Shown here: in pieces, positions 11,494 to 21,930 of the stretch | Layout of the letters: every line of letters starts with the position of its first letter | Position numbering within the stretch: the first letter of the stretch is position 1 | Source of the DNA: Plotosus lineatus | Taxonomy: Eukaryota > Chordata > Actinopteri > Siluriformes > Plotosidae | Reading direction: 5' to 3' | Assembly (NCBI GenBank): GCA_024760905.1 | Contig: CM045731.1 | Coordinates: forward strand, 52,573,501-52,637,500 | Length of the DNA stretch: 64,000 bases | Notes under the pieces: generated by a model | What the model was told of the DNA's origin: nothing | Databases searched by the model: none | The model's input: the letters and a program-made list of their open reading frames with translations, nothing else | Program-made: the position numbers and the translations under genes

Positions 11494-12176
11494 CAGTCAT
11501 CCCTTGAATATCGCGGATAATGTAGGCCAGATCTGGGCACGATATTCGAAAAACCGCGAAGTAGGAATGCCCCGCCCCCCGCCCCCATTTCAACCATGTT
11601 GTCTCATTTCTATATGTTTTCGCGTCTATACAATATCAACAAGTGTATATTAAATGTTACACAGTTACATGCATATGTAAATACTGTAATGTATTAATAT
11701 TTAAATTGAATTTATATATAAATATATATTATTTATATATAAATACTTTAAGTACTGTACTCACCTCTGACAATACTGTAGCTCTTCTCCGCGGTGCAGG
11801 ACGTTCACAAACACTATACAGTAAGATCACAAAATCACAAAAAATCCCACGGGAATGTGCGAGGCAACAGGTCACGTCAGCTTGCGAGACTGAGTTGAGT
11901 GGGCGGGAGGCAACAGCATCACACATCTAAGCCAATCAGCTTGCGAGATTGAGTTGAGTGGGCGGTCCCTGCCTGAACTGGGGAGGAGGGGCACTTCAGT
12001 CTGTCGTTTGGAAACAATGAACGGATGGACCTGCCTTGGGTCCCTGCCTTCCGCTTGCTTACATGCGAGTTTCAGCACGAATTTTGAATTTTTTATGAAT
12101 ATTTAAATTTTTTACTAAAATACCGCGATGTACCAAGACCGCAATGCTCAAATCGCAAAGTGGCAAGGGACCACGC
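11494..12176. mobile_element. Tigger-like MITE (type T4)
   Basis: Left end CAGTCATCCCTTGAATATCG, preceded by TA. Right region CGCAAAGTGGCAAGGGACC is its degenerate complement, so the right edge is approximate. The 'ATATCGCGG...CGCGAAGTAG' type of end is common in pogo-derived MITEs. No coding remnant. Confidence 0.6.
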
Positions 12177-12354
12177 TTCAGTTTGTGATCAGCTGCCTTC
12201 TGATGTTTCAGCAGCTCATACCGGGTTGGGTAGTATTCATAAATAAACCATTGCATACACAGCGGTTGTTTTCTGGCTTGTCGTATTGAGGTTTTGCAGT
12301 CACGTGACCCCAATACCTTCACGCGCCATCTTGGATGGCAAAAGCGTGATCCAG

Positions 12355-12356
<2 letters not shown>

Positions 12357-12405
<49 letters not shown>
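12357..12405 (+). repeat. (CA)n microsatellite
   Basis: Uninterrupted CA dinucleotides just upstream of the ATG at 12418. Confidence 0.95.
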
Positions 12406-12407
<2 letters not shown>

Positions 12408-12417
12408 TTCACTAAGC

Positions 12418-12878
12418 ATGGCTTCAGCAACAACCGATAATGACAGTGAAAACAAAATATGCGAGAGTGTCGAAGGCAAAAGCAATGACACTAAAATATG
12501 GTCAGACGTTGTCAATCATCTGACAGGTGACCAGAGGGCGAGGTATCTAAGTAAAATAAAACAGCTGGGGATTGCCGATCCATATCTAATGCCGCAGTCA
12601 ATGTTTAGGAATGTGTTAGAATGCGACCATGCTTCCCTTCCTGCTTTTGCCTACTTGGATCTTTCTACATATCTTGTCCACAGCCCATCTCCATTTACTG
12701 GCAAAGAATTAAAAGCTTACAAGTCAATGGAAGCTTGCAAGTATTTTATTGCCGGATTTGTAAGCAACAATGGGAGCCAGGAACCGGGAAGAGAGACTAC
12801 CACCTCATAACGGCTAAGGTGCGTGTTCTATCCCCAAATAGACCTACACAAACAAGCGCTTATGCAATAACAAATTAA
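12418..12878 (+). pseudogene. Transposon protein, N-terminal region, frameshifted
   Basis: ATG at 12418 opens MASATTDNDSENK and continues to DPYLMPQSMF, FAYLDLSTYLVHSPSPFTGK and MEACKYFIAGFVSN. I recognise this as the N-terminal part of a fish multicopy protein family that normally goes on to a SWIM zinc finger and a YqaJ-like nuclease; that assignment is from memory. The frame stops at 12810, but homologous-looking sequence resumes in the next frame as KRDYHLITAKVRV (about 12794-12832), so a frameshift is likely. The SWIM and nuclease parts are not present. Confidence 0.5.
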
Positions 12879-12941
12879 AATTATCAGTGCTTATAATGGT
12901 TGTATAAATTCACATATTTTATTTATATATAAGCCTATACA

Positions 12942-12954
<13 letters not shown>

Positions 12955-13014
<60 letters not shown>
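12955..13014 (+). repeat. (GT)n(TA)n microsatellite
   Basis: TA array directly abutting the outer end of a ribozyme-bearing unit. Confidence 0.95.
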
Positions 13015-13016
<2 letters not shown>

Positions 13017-13186
13017 ATTTTTTCTGAGTAGATCCTTCCGTAGGAGAGTGCTCAATACTTTTTGGTACAGCAAATAACAATAAAAAATAGGACAAAGACT
13101 TTCTATTGAAACTCCATTTATCACTACAGATCTGTTTCGAGGGGTGGTGAAACCATCCTCTCTCTTCAGGTGATTATAGAAGAATT
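13015..13186 (-). mobile_element. Ribozyme-bearing retroelement unit (unit R), complete, inverted
   Basis: Full ~172-bp unit. On the minus strand it reads from 'AATTCTTCTATAATCACC' through 'GAGTTTCAATAGAAAGTC', 'AGTATTGAGCACTCTCCTAC' to 'ACTCAGAAAAAATCC', where it meets (TA)n. The same unit occurs at 33671, 46976 and 47370 (+) and in truncated form at 13215, 45786 and 47229. It contains the hammerhead-like motif listed at 13120-13174. Confidence 0.8.
13120..13174 (-). ncRNA. Hammerhead ribozyme-like motif (core intact)
   Basis: Read on the minus strand: stem I ATCAC, core CTGAAGA, a stem II hairpin opening GAGAGG and closing CCCCTC with loop region TGGTTTCACCA, core GAAA, palindromic stem III CAGATCTG, cleavage-site dinucleotide TA, then stem I partner GTGAT. 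This is the conserved order of a type I hammerhead (CUGANGA ... GAAA ... UH). Stem III is tiny, as in Penelope-like elements and retrozymes, which act as dimers. H17 is A rather than the commoner C. Folded by hand only. Confidence 0.6.
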
Positions 13187-13214
13187 CTATATCTATAATT
13201 CTAATCTAATCTAT

Positions 13215-13321
13215 AATTCTTCTTCTATAATCACCTGAAGAGAGAGGATGGTTTCACCACCCCTCAAAACAGATCTGTAGTGATAAATGGAGTTTCAATA
13301 GAAAGTCTTTGTCCTATTTTT

Positions 13322-13322
<1 letters not shown>
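13215..13322 (+). mobile_element. Unit R, truncated, head-to-head with preceding copy
   Basis: Starts AATTCTTCTTCTATAATC and stops after 'AAAGTCTTTGTCCTATTTTT' at the second TA array. It lacks the distal third of the unit. With 13015-13186 it forms a near-perfect palindrome around a 28-bp spacer. Confidence 0.8.
13230..13284 (+). ncRNA. Hammerhead-like motif, core mutated
   Basis: Same layout as 13120-13174, but the GAAA core reads AAAA (13266-13269). The invariant G12 is lost, so this copy should be inactive. Confidence 0.5.

Positions 13323-13376
<54 letters not shown>
13323..13376 (+). repeat. (TA)n microsatellite
   Basis: Uninterrupted TA array, followed by a T run. Confidence 0.95.
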
Positions 13377-13391
<15 letters not shown>

Positions 13392-13399
13392 AATAGCAT

Positions 13400-13660
13400 C
13401 AATTTTATTTTTACCGGATGCTACCTCAATGACAATAGCCACCCTAGGCCCTATTAATGTATATTTACCTGATACATAGTGTTCGCTGCATATTCTACTG
13501 TATTCTGTAGGATTCCAGTCTTTCTTATTTACCGCTGCAATCCACTTGGCTTTTCTCTCCGGGTCAGATGGAAAACGATAAAATGACAGTACAGGCTTTA
13601 CTCCTCTGTCTATTTGCACAGCCAACAGCGCAACACGATATAACCATACTCACTGCTTAT
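13400..13660 (-). pseudogene. THAP-domain (C2CH zinc finger) remnant
   Basis: Minus-strand frame reads VKPVLSFYRFPSDPERKAKW, then DWNPTEYSRICSEHYVSGK: the THAP signature with RFP, a conserved Trp and the ICSEH cysteine/histidine pair. The opening zinc cysteines (CCAVGC) are present just upstream, near 13650, but in another frame, so a one-base indel breaks the domain. THAP domains bind the ends of P-element-like and Kolobok-like transposons. The downstream catalytic part is missing. Confidence 0.75.
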
Positions 13661-13841
13661 TTTGTATCACTCCGGGGAAGTTAGTAACCGACAAACAACA
13701 TCCAGTTGGGTAATGTTGAACCACTATTGCTTATTTTAAAATGTTTAGCAATGTTGAATGAGCAAGCGCCATCCAAATCATGCCGTCCAATATGGCAGAT
13801 AAACAAGTCACGTGACCCCGTGACATCACGTGCAAAACCTC

Positions 13842-14437
13842 ATCGACCTGAAAAACCTTATCGACCTGAAAGCCACCATTGCTAAGTGCCCGCCTACACA
13901 AAGTTACTGTGACATCACTGGGTTGGTACAAAGTACAGTACCACATGATATATAGTGCATGCATATCACAGCATATTATATGATATAAACAACATGGAAT
14001 CTCACGCCAATAACGCACAGTTTTTCAGCAGAAGACGATTCATCTATTACTCTCAGAAGACGAATCAAATATTACAATTCAACCAAAAACATTCTCAAAT
14101 GTATTTCAAACTACATCTGCAAGTACATGTACTAAATACATTTACAAATTGAGCTAAAGTTATTTATCTATTCAAAGGCACAAACAAATATTAATACATA
14201 TTTACAGCACAAAAACATACTATTAATTTTATAAAAGTACTGACCATTAGGCTGCAGATACAGGCTGGATGTCTTATGATTGTTTTAGCCATTCATTCTC
14301 TGTGCGTCATGTGTTTCTGTTCTAACACATGTGCAGGAGCCGGAGGCGGTACTAACAAACTGTGCTTTATTCTCACACTCGCACTTTGTTTGATTGACAG
14401 TGTTCAGCTATTATTGCTTACTGATAATACTATGTTT
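13842..14437. other. No feature recognised
   Basis: AT-rich, non-coding by inspection. A short direct repeat around CGACCTGAA occurs at 13843-13870, next to the transposon end. Confidence 0.4.
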
Positions 14438-14605
14438 GTTGATTGGTCAGCTCGGGCTTGCACATGCGCAGTGCCCGTTACACGTTAACTTCCGGTTTAC
14501 GTCCTGACTCTAGTCATGCGGAACGTATCTCCGACTTTCTCTTCAATAACAGTCATTAAGTTTATTTATAAGATTGTGAATACACATAATTTCTTGTCCA
14601 GCGGA
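14438..14605 (+). repeat. Dispersed ~170-bp repeat, copy 2
   Basis: Collinear with 9397-9575, including CATGCGCAGTGCCC and 'TTATAAGATTGTGAATACAC'. The sequences diverge immediately after 'CACATAATTTCT'. A shared end of an unidentified transposon is likely. Confidence 0.7.
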
Positions 14606-14981
14606 ACTCGACTCCTGCTGTGTGTGTGTGTGGGGGGGTGTTGTGCACGCCCCCAGCCTACATCCTTGCTTGGCCTTAAACTTTAAAAGCTTTAAGCATT
14701 AACACCAGTGTTATGTCAAGCAGGGCGAATCAAACGATGTTGTTGTTGTGCGTGTACCGCTCTTAGGTGGTTGGCGAATCGCGCTTTGAGAGTTTCAAAC
14801 GTACACGCGCAAAAAAATAAAATAAAATATTCACGAGGGCATGTATTATTGTTGATCGACATTTTTATAATATTAAAAAGCGTACACAGACATCTTACCC
14901 CCTCCCCCCTAGCGTACGTTTTGTACGCTTAGGAAAATGTTGAAAATGTTGAATGACCCCTAAGTGACATGAACATTAAAA

Positions 14982-15113
14982 ATATGGATGTGGTGAAGGA
15001 AGACATGAAGGTCGTTGGAGTCAGAAAAGAAGATGCAGAGGACAGGGTGAGATGGAGGCGGATGATTTGCTGTGGCGACCCCTGAAGGGAGCAGCCGAAA
15101 GTAAAAGAAGAAG
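14982..15113 (+). repeat. RTE LINE 3' end fragment
   Basis: ATGGATGTGGTGAAGGAAGA through 'CTGTGGCGACCCCTGAAGG' and GAGCAGCCGAAAG with an A/G tail. This is the last ~130 bp of the RTE family, severely 5' truncated. Confidence 0.9.
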
Positions 15114-15114
15114 A

Positions 15115-15656
15115 CTGTATTTTTCAGACCATAAGGCGAACTTAAAAACCTTTATTGTAAAAATTAAGGGGGGGGGGGGGGGTGCGCGCCTTATAATCCG
15201 GCATGCCTTGTGTGCTGATCGGGCCGCGTGGCTCCATCTTACAGATACCGTCATAACCCAAGTGAAGCAAACTAACTCAGAGCTTACCATCATTCCAGGT
15301 GGATTAACCAAAGAACTCTAAACGCTAGATATTAGTGTAAGCAGGTTGTAAGTTAGAGGGAGCCAGGCTTTATGTCTAAATACCGGCATTACGGCTATCT
15401 TATATTTTATGTGTTACAACTGAACAATGTTGAGAGTTATTGGGAAGTGTATTATTTTATACTTTATGTGTAACAACTAAACAATGATGAGAGTTATTTT
15501 GAATAAACTGAATCAAGTTTGACTTATCTGACTTTTGTTTCACTTCAAGCGCCTTATAATCCAATGCGCCTTATGTATGGGGCCATGCCATTCGGTCATC
15601 GTTCTCTGATGTTGTGCCTTGTGAACTGGTGTCCCCTATGGTCCGGAAAATATGAT
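15115..15656. mobile_element. TIR MITE (type T5)
   Basis: Left end TGTATTTTTCAGACCATAAG and right end CCTATGGTCCGGAAAATATG are inverted repeats. Interior blocks 'TCAGAGCTTACCATCATTCC' and 'GCGCCTTATAATCC' recur at 17983-18250. A long G run lies at 15168-15181. Confidence 0.7.
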
Positions 15657-17982
15657 ATCTGTAAAAATTTAATAAATACTAGCCCAATTATCTGAGACTT
15701 CTATATTGCGAATCCTGATGTCCCAACTACCTGTAGCCAGAAATCCAGTGGAGCGATACCCAAGTGTACTCCCTAGGATTCAGTGAGACTAACCAATCAA
15801 AGGCTTCTGTGAGCTCATGTATGTATAAGGTGACATAGAGCTCTTTTCTATGGATGTGCTACAATGATGAATGTGAGGCTTCTGGCTTTGTGTGTCACGT
15901 TTGAATGAATAAGTAACAACAATTTAACCTTTCAGGTTCATTCCAGCTGTTGTTTTACAGGAATTCAACCAGAATTATTCTTAAAGAACATGTCAGATCC
16001 AGAAAGTTGGCTTAACTGAATGATTCTTCAATCTCAAAGGACCACGAGGTTGTTTTGTTTTTGCCGTTTTCTTTTTTTTTCTGCATGCCAAACGTAGCTC
16101 TACACACACAGCACTACTGTACTTTCCAGCTCTAATGCCCGTGTAAAAGCAGTTTATCAAACCACCGCATGCTGCCAGCGGCCTCAAACCAGCATCGTAA
16201 ATCACTCATAGCACGCCTCATTCGAAAGGCCAATTTACAGCCACAACCTCTGAGGCTTTTCCATATTATATCACCTGCGTGCTCCTTTCCCAAAAACTAT
16301 TTTTGCCAAAATCATCAGCCGTATCAGCTCAGGAAGTGCAGCATGTACTGGAGAAGTCTTAGGAATTTTTTTATAGGTTCCCTAAGGCTATGCATAGCAC
16401 AGAATGGATTTGACAAAAGTATTCTTCATGAGACGGACAATCACTTGGTGTTCTGTCTGCAAAACTCAGAACTCTGACTCATGTTTCATGCCATCCGCTT
16501 GAGTGTGCCATTTGATCTACTATAAATGGTATGAATAACAACAAATTTTAATGTTATTAATGGAAAATGCAATAAACTGTATGAATGTGTTTAAAAATCG
16601 CAGGTTGTGTGGCTGGATTTCTACTTGCCACATGATCCTCTAATAATCTGCACATGACATGTAATGGGTTCGGGCCTACTTGTTTTTTTTCCTTTTCAAC
16701 AGAGATACTGAGTAGGTCTCTGTTTCAAATGGAAAAAAACACTTGATTTAGCACAAGTGTTGAGAAATATCTGAATTACAACCGATACTCGATTTTACTG
16801 AACCATCGAACATGAAGACAAAGGGAGGGAAAAAAATAATAAATAAAAATAAATTTAAAAAAAGGTTGGTCATCCTTGCTTCAAATTTGTATTTACATTT
16901 TTTTTTTCGGTCTACACATGACTGAAAATGTATCAGGTGTCGACTTGTGAATTTTCTGAAAACAAACCAGGCTGAGAGTTTAAAATGTTTAACTTAAACA
17001 AGAGAAGAATAATGAAAAGACAGAAGAACAAAAAAAGAAGTACCAGAAAAGGTAACAAGAAAAAAACGAAGAAAAAGAAAAAAATTAAAGAGAAGAAGGA
17101 AAAGAAGAAAGAGAAAGAAGTAAAGAAAAAGAAGGCAAATTTTCCACAAGAAAAAAAAGATTGTCATGAACAAAATAAGCAAATAATCTAAATAAACATG
17201 CGTACATTTGCATGATTAAAATATACAAGATCTCATATTCTGTTAAATTGGATGGATTTGTGTTCCATTTCTCTCTAAAAACAAAGAATTTTACACAAGT
17301 TTTTTTAAAAAAAAGTTCAAGATAACAGCATTCAATCATTAGAAATCATCATCATAATTATTAAACATAAATAATTAACAGTTATGTGCCGAAGGCATGG
17401 TAGGTGTTGCTCAATAGTCCCCGACATGAAACATCAAGGGGACTATATGATTCAGCAACATCAACCAAGCTGGAGGCAAAAAAAGCACAGTAAAATATTT
17501 TTAAAAATATATATTTTTTAATTATTATTATTTCTTGCCCTCTTTTTAAACATGCTGTATGCAAATATAAGCAGGTGCAGAGTGGTGGAACCATCATCTA
17601 ACTTTATTGAAGAACTTAGGTATATACACACTACTATAAAACAAAAAGAAAAGCTCATCTGCCGAGAAGGTGATGATTTTGCTGGCTTGGTTATTTTATT
17701 TTATTTATTTGCTTGTCAGTTTTTCGAGGGGTGAAGAACAGCCAAAGTTAGATCTTGTTAGATTTTGGATCAAATTCAAGATTTGAAGTTACAGTTTATA
17801 GATAAATCTGTAGATATAGATAGAACTGTATTTTAACTATGACAGAGGCAGGTTAGATGAGTACAGTGCTTTGAATGAAGCTAGACACTTTGAAGCTATC
17901 TGTGGCTCTTTAGCTTGGTTCTTTTTTGAGAACTTAGTCCATACTAATTTTTTTCAATTTATCAACTCCAAGAAGATACATA
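15657..17982. other. Unassigned; low-complexity A/G tract
   Basis: No exon or transposon recognised. The 16985-17191 open frame is a Lys-rich product of an A/G low-complexity tract and is not a credible gene. Confidence 0.5.
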
Positions 17983-18250
17983 CCGTATTTTCACGATCAT
18001 AAGGCGCACGTGAAAGCCTCCAATCTTCAAAATAACCTGATGGTGTGCCTTATAATCAGGTGCATCTTGTGTGTGGATGCGGCCTCTGCTCTATCTCACT
18101 GACACCGTTAAAATCCAAGTGAAGCAAACTTATTCAGAGCTTACCATCATTCCGGTGGATTAACTAAAGAACTTCAACCAATAGATTTTGGTGTCAACAG
18201 GTCATACGTAAGAAGGATCCAGGCTTTATGTCCAAATACTGGGATAAAGC
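17983..18250. mobile_element. TIR MITE (type T5), right end missing
   Basis: Left end TACCGTATTTTCACGATCAT, then 'GTGCCTTATAATCAGGTGC' and 'CAGAGCTTACCATCATTCCG', as in 15115-15656. The right terminal repeat is not found. Confidence 0.6.
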
Positions 18251-18471
18251 ACTGCTACAGGTGTCCTCCTGAGACCTCGGATTAACCTTCTTGAATCTCC
18301 TTAAGAGTAATGACCTCCATTCTGTAATGAAGACAATACTAATGCGTTGCCTCTTTAAGGGGACTCCGCTGAGAGATGATCACGACCAAGGAAGACTTCT
18401 AATCTCCGTCTCTATTGATCTGACTCCATGTGCGAGGGAATAATAGATAATAAAATATAATAATAAAAAAT

Positions 18472-18640
18472 ACAAGGTTACTGATCTGAAGACCAGTGCT
18501 TCAATCTACACAATCACCACTGTTGGGCCCTTGAGTAAGGCCCTTAGCCCTCAATTGCTCAGCTGTATGAAAAAAATTACAATTGTAAGTTACTCTGGAT
18601 AAGAGAGTTTGCTAAATGCTGTAAACGTAAATGTAATCCA
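18472..18640 (+). repeat. tRNA-derived SINE, family A (head eroded)
   Basis: Body 'TTGGGCCCTTGAGTAAGGCC' and 'TCAATTGCTCAGCTGTATG', tail 'TAAGTTACTCTGGATAAGAG' and a TAAACGTAAATGTAA end. Confidence 0.85.
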
Positions 18641-19328
18641 CCTGTACTGCCATTAAATGCTTTATTACTGCCATTGCATACCTCAAAGTAACAGTTTCCT
18701 TTGGATAAAGGCCGTGGAGCCACGTAGCAGCCAACTTCATCAGAGTTCCCTTGATAACTACAGCAGAAAGAAAATAACAGCAATTTAGAAGCAATTCTTG
18801 AAGGGCACTGTTGCTATCAGTGCTTCCATCCTTTTACCATGATCAAGTCTCAATATCCTAATGACCAGAATAAATAAATATTATATTCTTATGGCTTATT
18901 TTTATATACATACAGCTTAACAGTGGTCATACAAACTCATTCAGCGCCTTTCGTAACCTGAAAACTCAAAGGCCATGCTGCGTAGCTTCCATTGTAATCT
19001 GGGGAAGTATTTGTTGAATTTCTAGGATTGTAAAATCAATGACCATGGTAATCCATAAGCCTCTGTCTGCCACAGGCATTATTCTGAATTTCCAAGGTGG
19101 ATATTATCAATTAGCATAAAGTGATCTGATTGGTCTGCTATTTTAGAATAAAAAAAAAAAATAAAAAAAACATTATTCTAAGTGGATAGTTCTCGAATCA
19201 AAACGACACGCACTCAGTGCTTTATATGGCCACTTGGAACAGGCGGCATCACCTTAATTACACTTTAAAATAGAAATTAATAAAGTCTAGTTTTAGTTTG
19301 ATTTTTATTTATATATCTACAGAGTATA
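18641..19328. other. No feature recognised
   Basis: Mostly AT-rich with an A run at 19150. Short minus-strand open frames lack any family signature. Confidence 0.45.
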
Positions 19329-20039
19329 CAGACGCACCGTTGGAATTGGTTCCGGACGGCCGAACATAAGTTGAAAGTGAACATAAGTTGTTACAGTCAC
19401 GTATAATGCTCAGACTGTACTATACATCCATAAATACCGTTACCCTATCTCATAAAACACACCTAAATCAATTATTACAAACATAACATTGTAAAATAAT
19501 ATCAAATAATATCAACATTAACTTCAAATAAGTCACTTATTTATACAGTTACTTTACATGAAGCTTAAAACAGTCAATCAATGCTTAAAATATGTGAGGC
19601 ACTCAATACCGAAAGTAGTGTACTTGCAAAAGTAGTGTACTTGCTGTGGGTTATATGGACTTCTGGTCTTTCAAGTGCACAAGGGTGCCGTTGAACTCGT
19701 TTAGAACACAGCCTGCATTACTGTGAATCCCAGCAAAGCAGAGAGTTCTTTCTTTTGTGTAAGTCAGTAAACTTTATTCAAGAGATGCATACAAAAAACA
19801 AGTACAAATCCTAATGAATATTAATATAAAAATAAATATACACTCTTAGGATTCTGCTAAAAGATAATAAATATCTGTAATTGTTCTGAAATTTGTGTTT
19901 TCATTCATATTACAACTCTCTTTGCTTAACTGAGTATGCATGGTAAATTGTGCCGATCTGAGCAGATAGTTAATTCATCTCTTTGTAAACACGAAGATCA
20001 CAGCTATGACGTCTTAACACAAGGGTAACAGGCTATCTA

Positions 20040-20103
<64 letters not shown>

Positions 20104-20153
20104 TTTAAATCGAAAAAACGTAAAATGGATGAACGTAAGTCGGGGAGCGTCTG
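19329..20153. mobile_element. T1 element, non-autonomous complete copy
   Basis: Left end CAGACGCACCGTTGGAATTG and right end CGTAAGTCGGGGAGCGTCTG, flanked by TA. Interior matches 604-3849 in inverse orientation ('CAAGGGTGCCGTTGAACTCG'). A (TA)n array at 20038-20097 lies near the right end. Confidence 0.75.
20038..20097 (+). repeat. (TA)n microsatellite
   Basis: Uninterrupted TA array. Confidence 0.95.
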
Positions 20154-20556
20154 TATTATAAACATAACATTGTAAAATAATATCAAATATATCAAATAAT
20201 ATCAACATTAATTTCAAATAAATTAAATTCAAGCAAAATGATTTCAAATAGACAAGTTTTAATGCAAACTTGAACGTTGCGATGAAGGTCATGAAAGTCC
20301 ACAGGCCAACGCCAAAATGAGAAGAATTTTGAAGGGAAGGTTATTCTCCTGGCAATACAAATTCCCTTCTGGGATGAAATGATGATAAAACCAATCTTCG
20401 AAGATGGCCAACGTCACCCATGCCTTGCGATTCCACATCCAGATCACTGGCAGAGAGCTCTTGCTAATGTTTTTGAGGGCTCAAGGATTAGCTGCCTGGT
20501 ACACCAACATAGGCTTTAGCTTGTAGCTTCCATCCGCATTCCCCCAAGCATTAGCG

Positions 20557-21278
20557 TTAGCCTATCCTTAGCCGCTTTGAAGCATAAGCTTGAATGAGCA
20601 TAAGGCTCAAATGCATATGCCACTGATGCTTATTTTCTAGCCATATGATTAGCAGTTTCTCCGTTTCTTCAATCAGCTTTCCACATTTCTTACTTATCAC
20701 CATTGACTGCATCACCACTGAACCTTTAACGTGATCTGTGATGCGAACCTTCTGTTTGTAAATTTTTCTGATGGTCGACGGAGCCATTTGGAAGAAACAC
20801 GCAACATCTACATCAGGGATCACCAACGTGGTGCCCGTGGGCACCAGGTAGCCCGCAAGGACAATATAAGTTGCCCGCGGACCTGTTCACTGCTATTTTT
20901 AGGACAGGCCCATTTTTAGGACAGCGCCACTCTCCATTGAGCTGCATATAATTTTTTTGAATATATTTTTAAATCAAGTCAATATCTTCACATAGATGAA
21001 TATCATTAATTATTAATAATAACATCTAATTAAATCTAATTAAATGTAAATTGAGCAAATTTGTAATTTCAGAGGTGTGTATCGACCTAGTAGCCCTTCG
21101 CATTAATTGGTACCCATGAAGTAGCTCTCAGTTTCAAAAAGGTTGGTGACCCCTGATCTACATGTTTCTCACCATCATCAATTCTCTTGATAATAGCCAT
21201 CTTCGTTTCCAACGAGATGGCTTGCCGCTTTTTCGAATTTCTACTATCACTAGTGGACTTACGCTTATGACCAACCAT
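20557..21278 (-). pseudogene. CENP-B-like transposase N-terminal part, split by hAT MITE
   Basis: Starts MVGHKRKSTSDSRNSKKR and continues SLETKMAIIKRIDDGEKHVD; this is the first HTH. The hAT MITE (20814-21155) interrupts it. Across the insertion the protein resumes VACFFQMAPSTIRKIYKQK and EETEKLLIIWLENKHQ, the second DNA-binding segment. Coding ends soon after at SKRLRIG. No DDE catalytic domain follows. Confidence 0.75.
20814..21155. mobile_element. hAT MITE, 342 bp, with 8-bp target duplication
   Basis: Left end CAGGGATCACCAACGTGGTG and right end AAGGTTGGTGACCCCTG are inverted repeats. They are flanked by a perfect direct repeat ATCTACAT (20806-20813 and 21156-21163). An eight-base duplication is the hAT hallmark. 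It interrupts the transposase fossil above, so it is the younger insertion. Confidence 0.9.
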
Positions 21279-21624
21279 ATTTGGTAAGAGTTGCAAAAGT
21301 CCGCAAAACGGTGTAATCACCAAGATAACAGAAACGACGTCTTCACGCAAGGGAAACACGTGGCGAACTGGGAATAAGCAGGGCACATTCAGTCTGTCAT
21401 TTGAAAACAATGGACGCAGCATCATGCGTAAGCAGCATATTATGTCAGCATACTATGTAGGTACGTCTCATACTACGTACAGAGCACGCTAAACTCAACT
21501 TATAATTTTTTTTTTGGGGGGGGGATAACGTAAAATCGAAAAAAAACATAAAACGAATGAACGTTCGTCGGGGAGCGTCTGTACTATATGCAAACACTAA
21601 TTATAATTACATTATATATAATAT

Positions 21625-21930
21625 TCCATAAGGTAAAGTCTGTTGGGCTTTTGCACCCGAGTCTGCTGGCTCATCAGGCCGAAGCTTATCCCAGTTTCTG
21701 TAGTGTGAAGCAACTTCTGGGTTTTCCTGTAAGGCATGCTAGTCCATCGCAGGTTAGCTTCCCAGTACTTTTTACTGCTACCATTTACACCGCTGGGTGG
21801 ACAGAGGCACACTTATGGTTGAGACCTTGCCCAGTGATCTTAGCACAGTATGGGGTCTAACCAGGATTTGAACTTACGAGCACTAGATCATAGGCCCAGC
21901 ACCTACTTAACCACCAGCCGTACCCAATAT
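21625..21930 (-). repeat. tRNA-derived SINE, family B, near full length
   Basis: Inverted: tail complement AAGTCTGTTGGGCTTTTGCA, body 'GCTGGCTCATCAGGCCGAAG', 'ACCATTTACACCGCTGGGTG' and head complement ending 'CTTAACCACCAGCCGTACCC'. Confidence 0.85.

Larger units (their letters stand above)
12288..13841. mobile_element. DNA transposon remnant with SWIM-associated-type and THAP coding pieces
   Basis: Left end GAGGTTTTGCAGTCACGTGA and right end ...CACGTGCAAAACCTC are inverted repeats, each followed inwards by CACGTGACCCC. Between them lie a + strand frame (12418) and a minus-strand THAP domain (13400-13660), both broken. Two (TA)n arrays and a head-to-head pair of ribozyme-bearing units have been inserted. 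The combination suggests a P/Kolobok-like or related THAP transposon. No target duplication could be fixed. Confidence 0.55.
20154..21581 (-). mobile_element. T1 element, transposase-bearing, left end missing
   Basis: Begins abruptly with the T1 subterminal block 'AACATAACATTGTAAAATAA', which is also found at 19482. It ends with the T1 right terminus GTCGGGGAGCGTCTG followed by TA. It carries a CENP-B-like transposase remnant on the minus strand and an inserted hAT MITE. The adjoining copy probably inserted at or deleted its left terminus. Confidence 0.65.

Noticed and set aside
12286..12417. Upstream extension of the 12418 frame through (CA)n
   Set aside because: Thr-His repeats from the microsatellite; the ATG at 12418 gives the recognisable protein start.
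16985..17191. Lys-rich open frame
   Set aside because: Translation of an A/G low-complexity tract; no family, no splice or promoter support.
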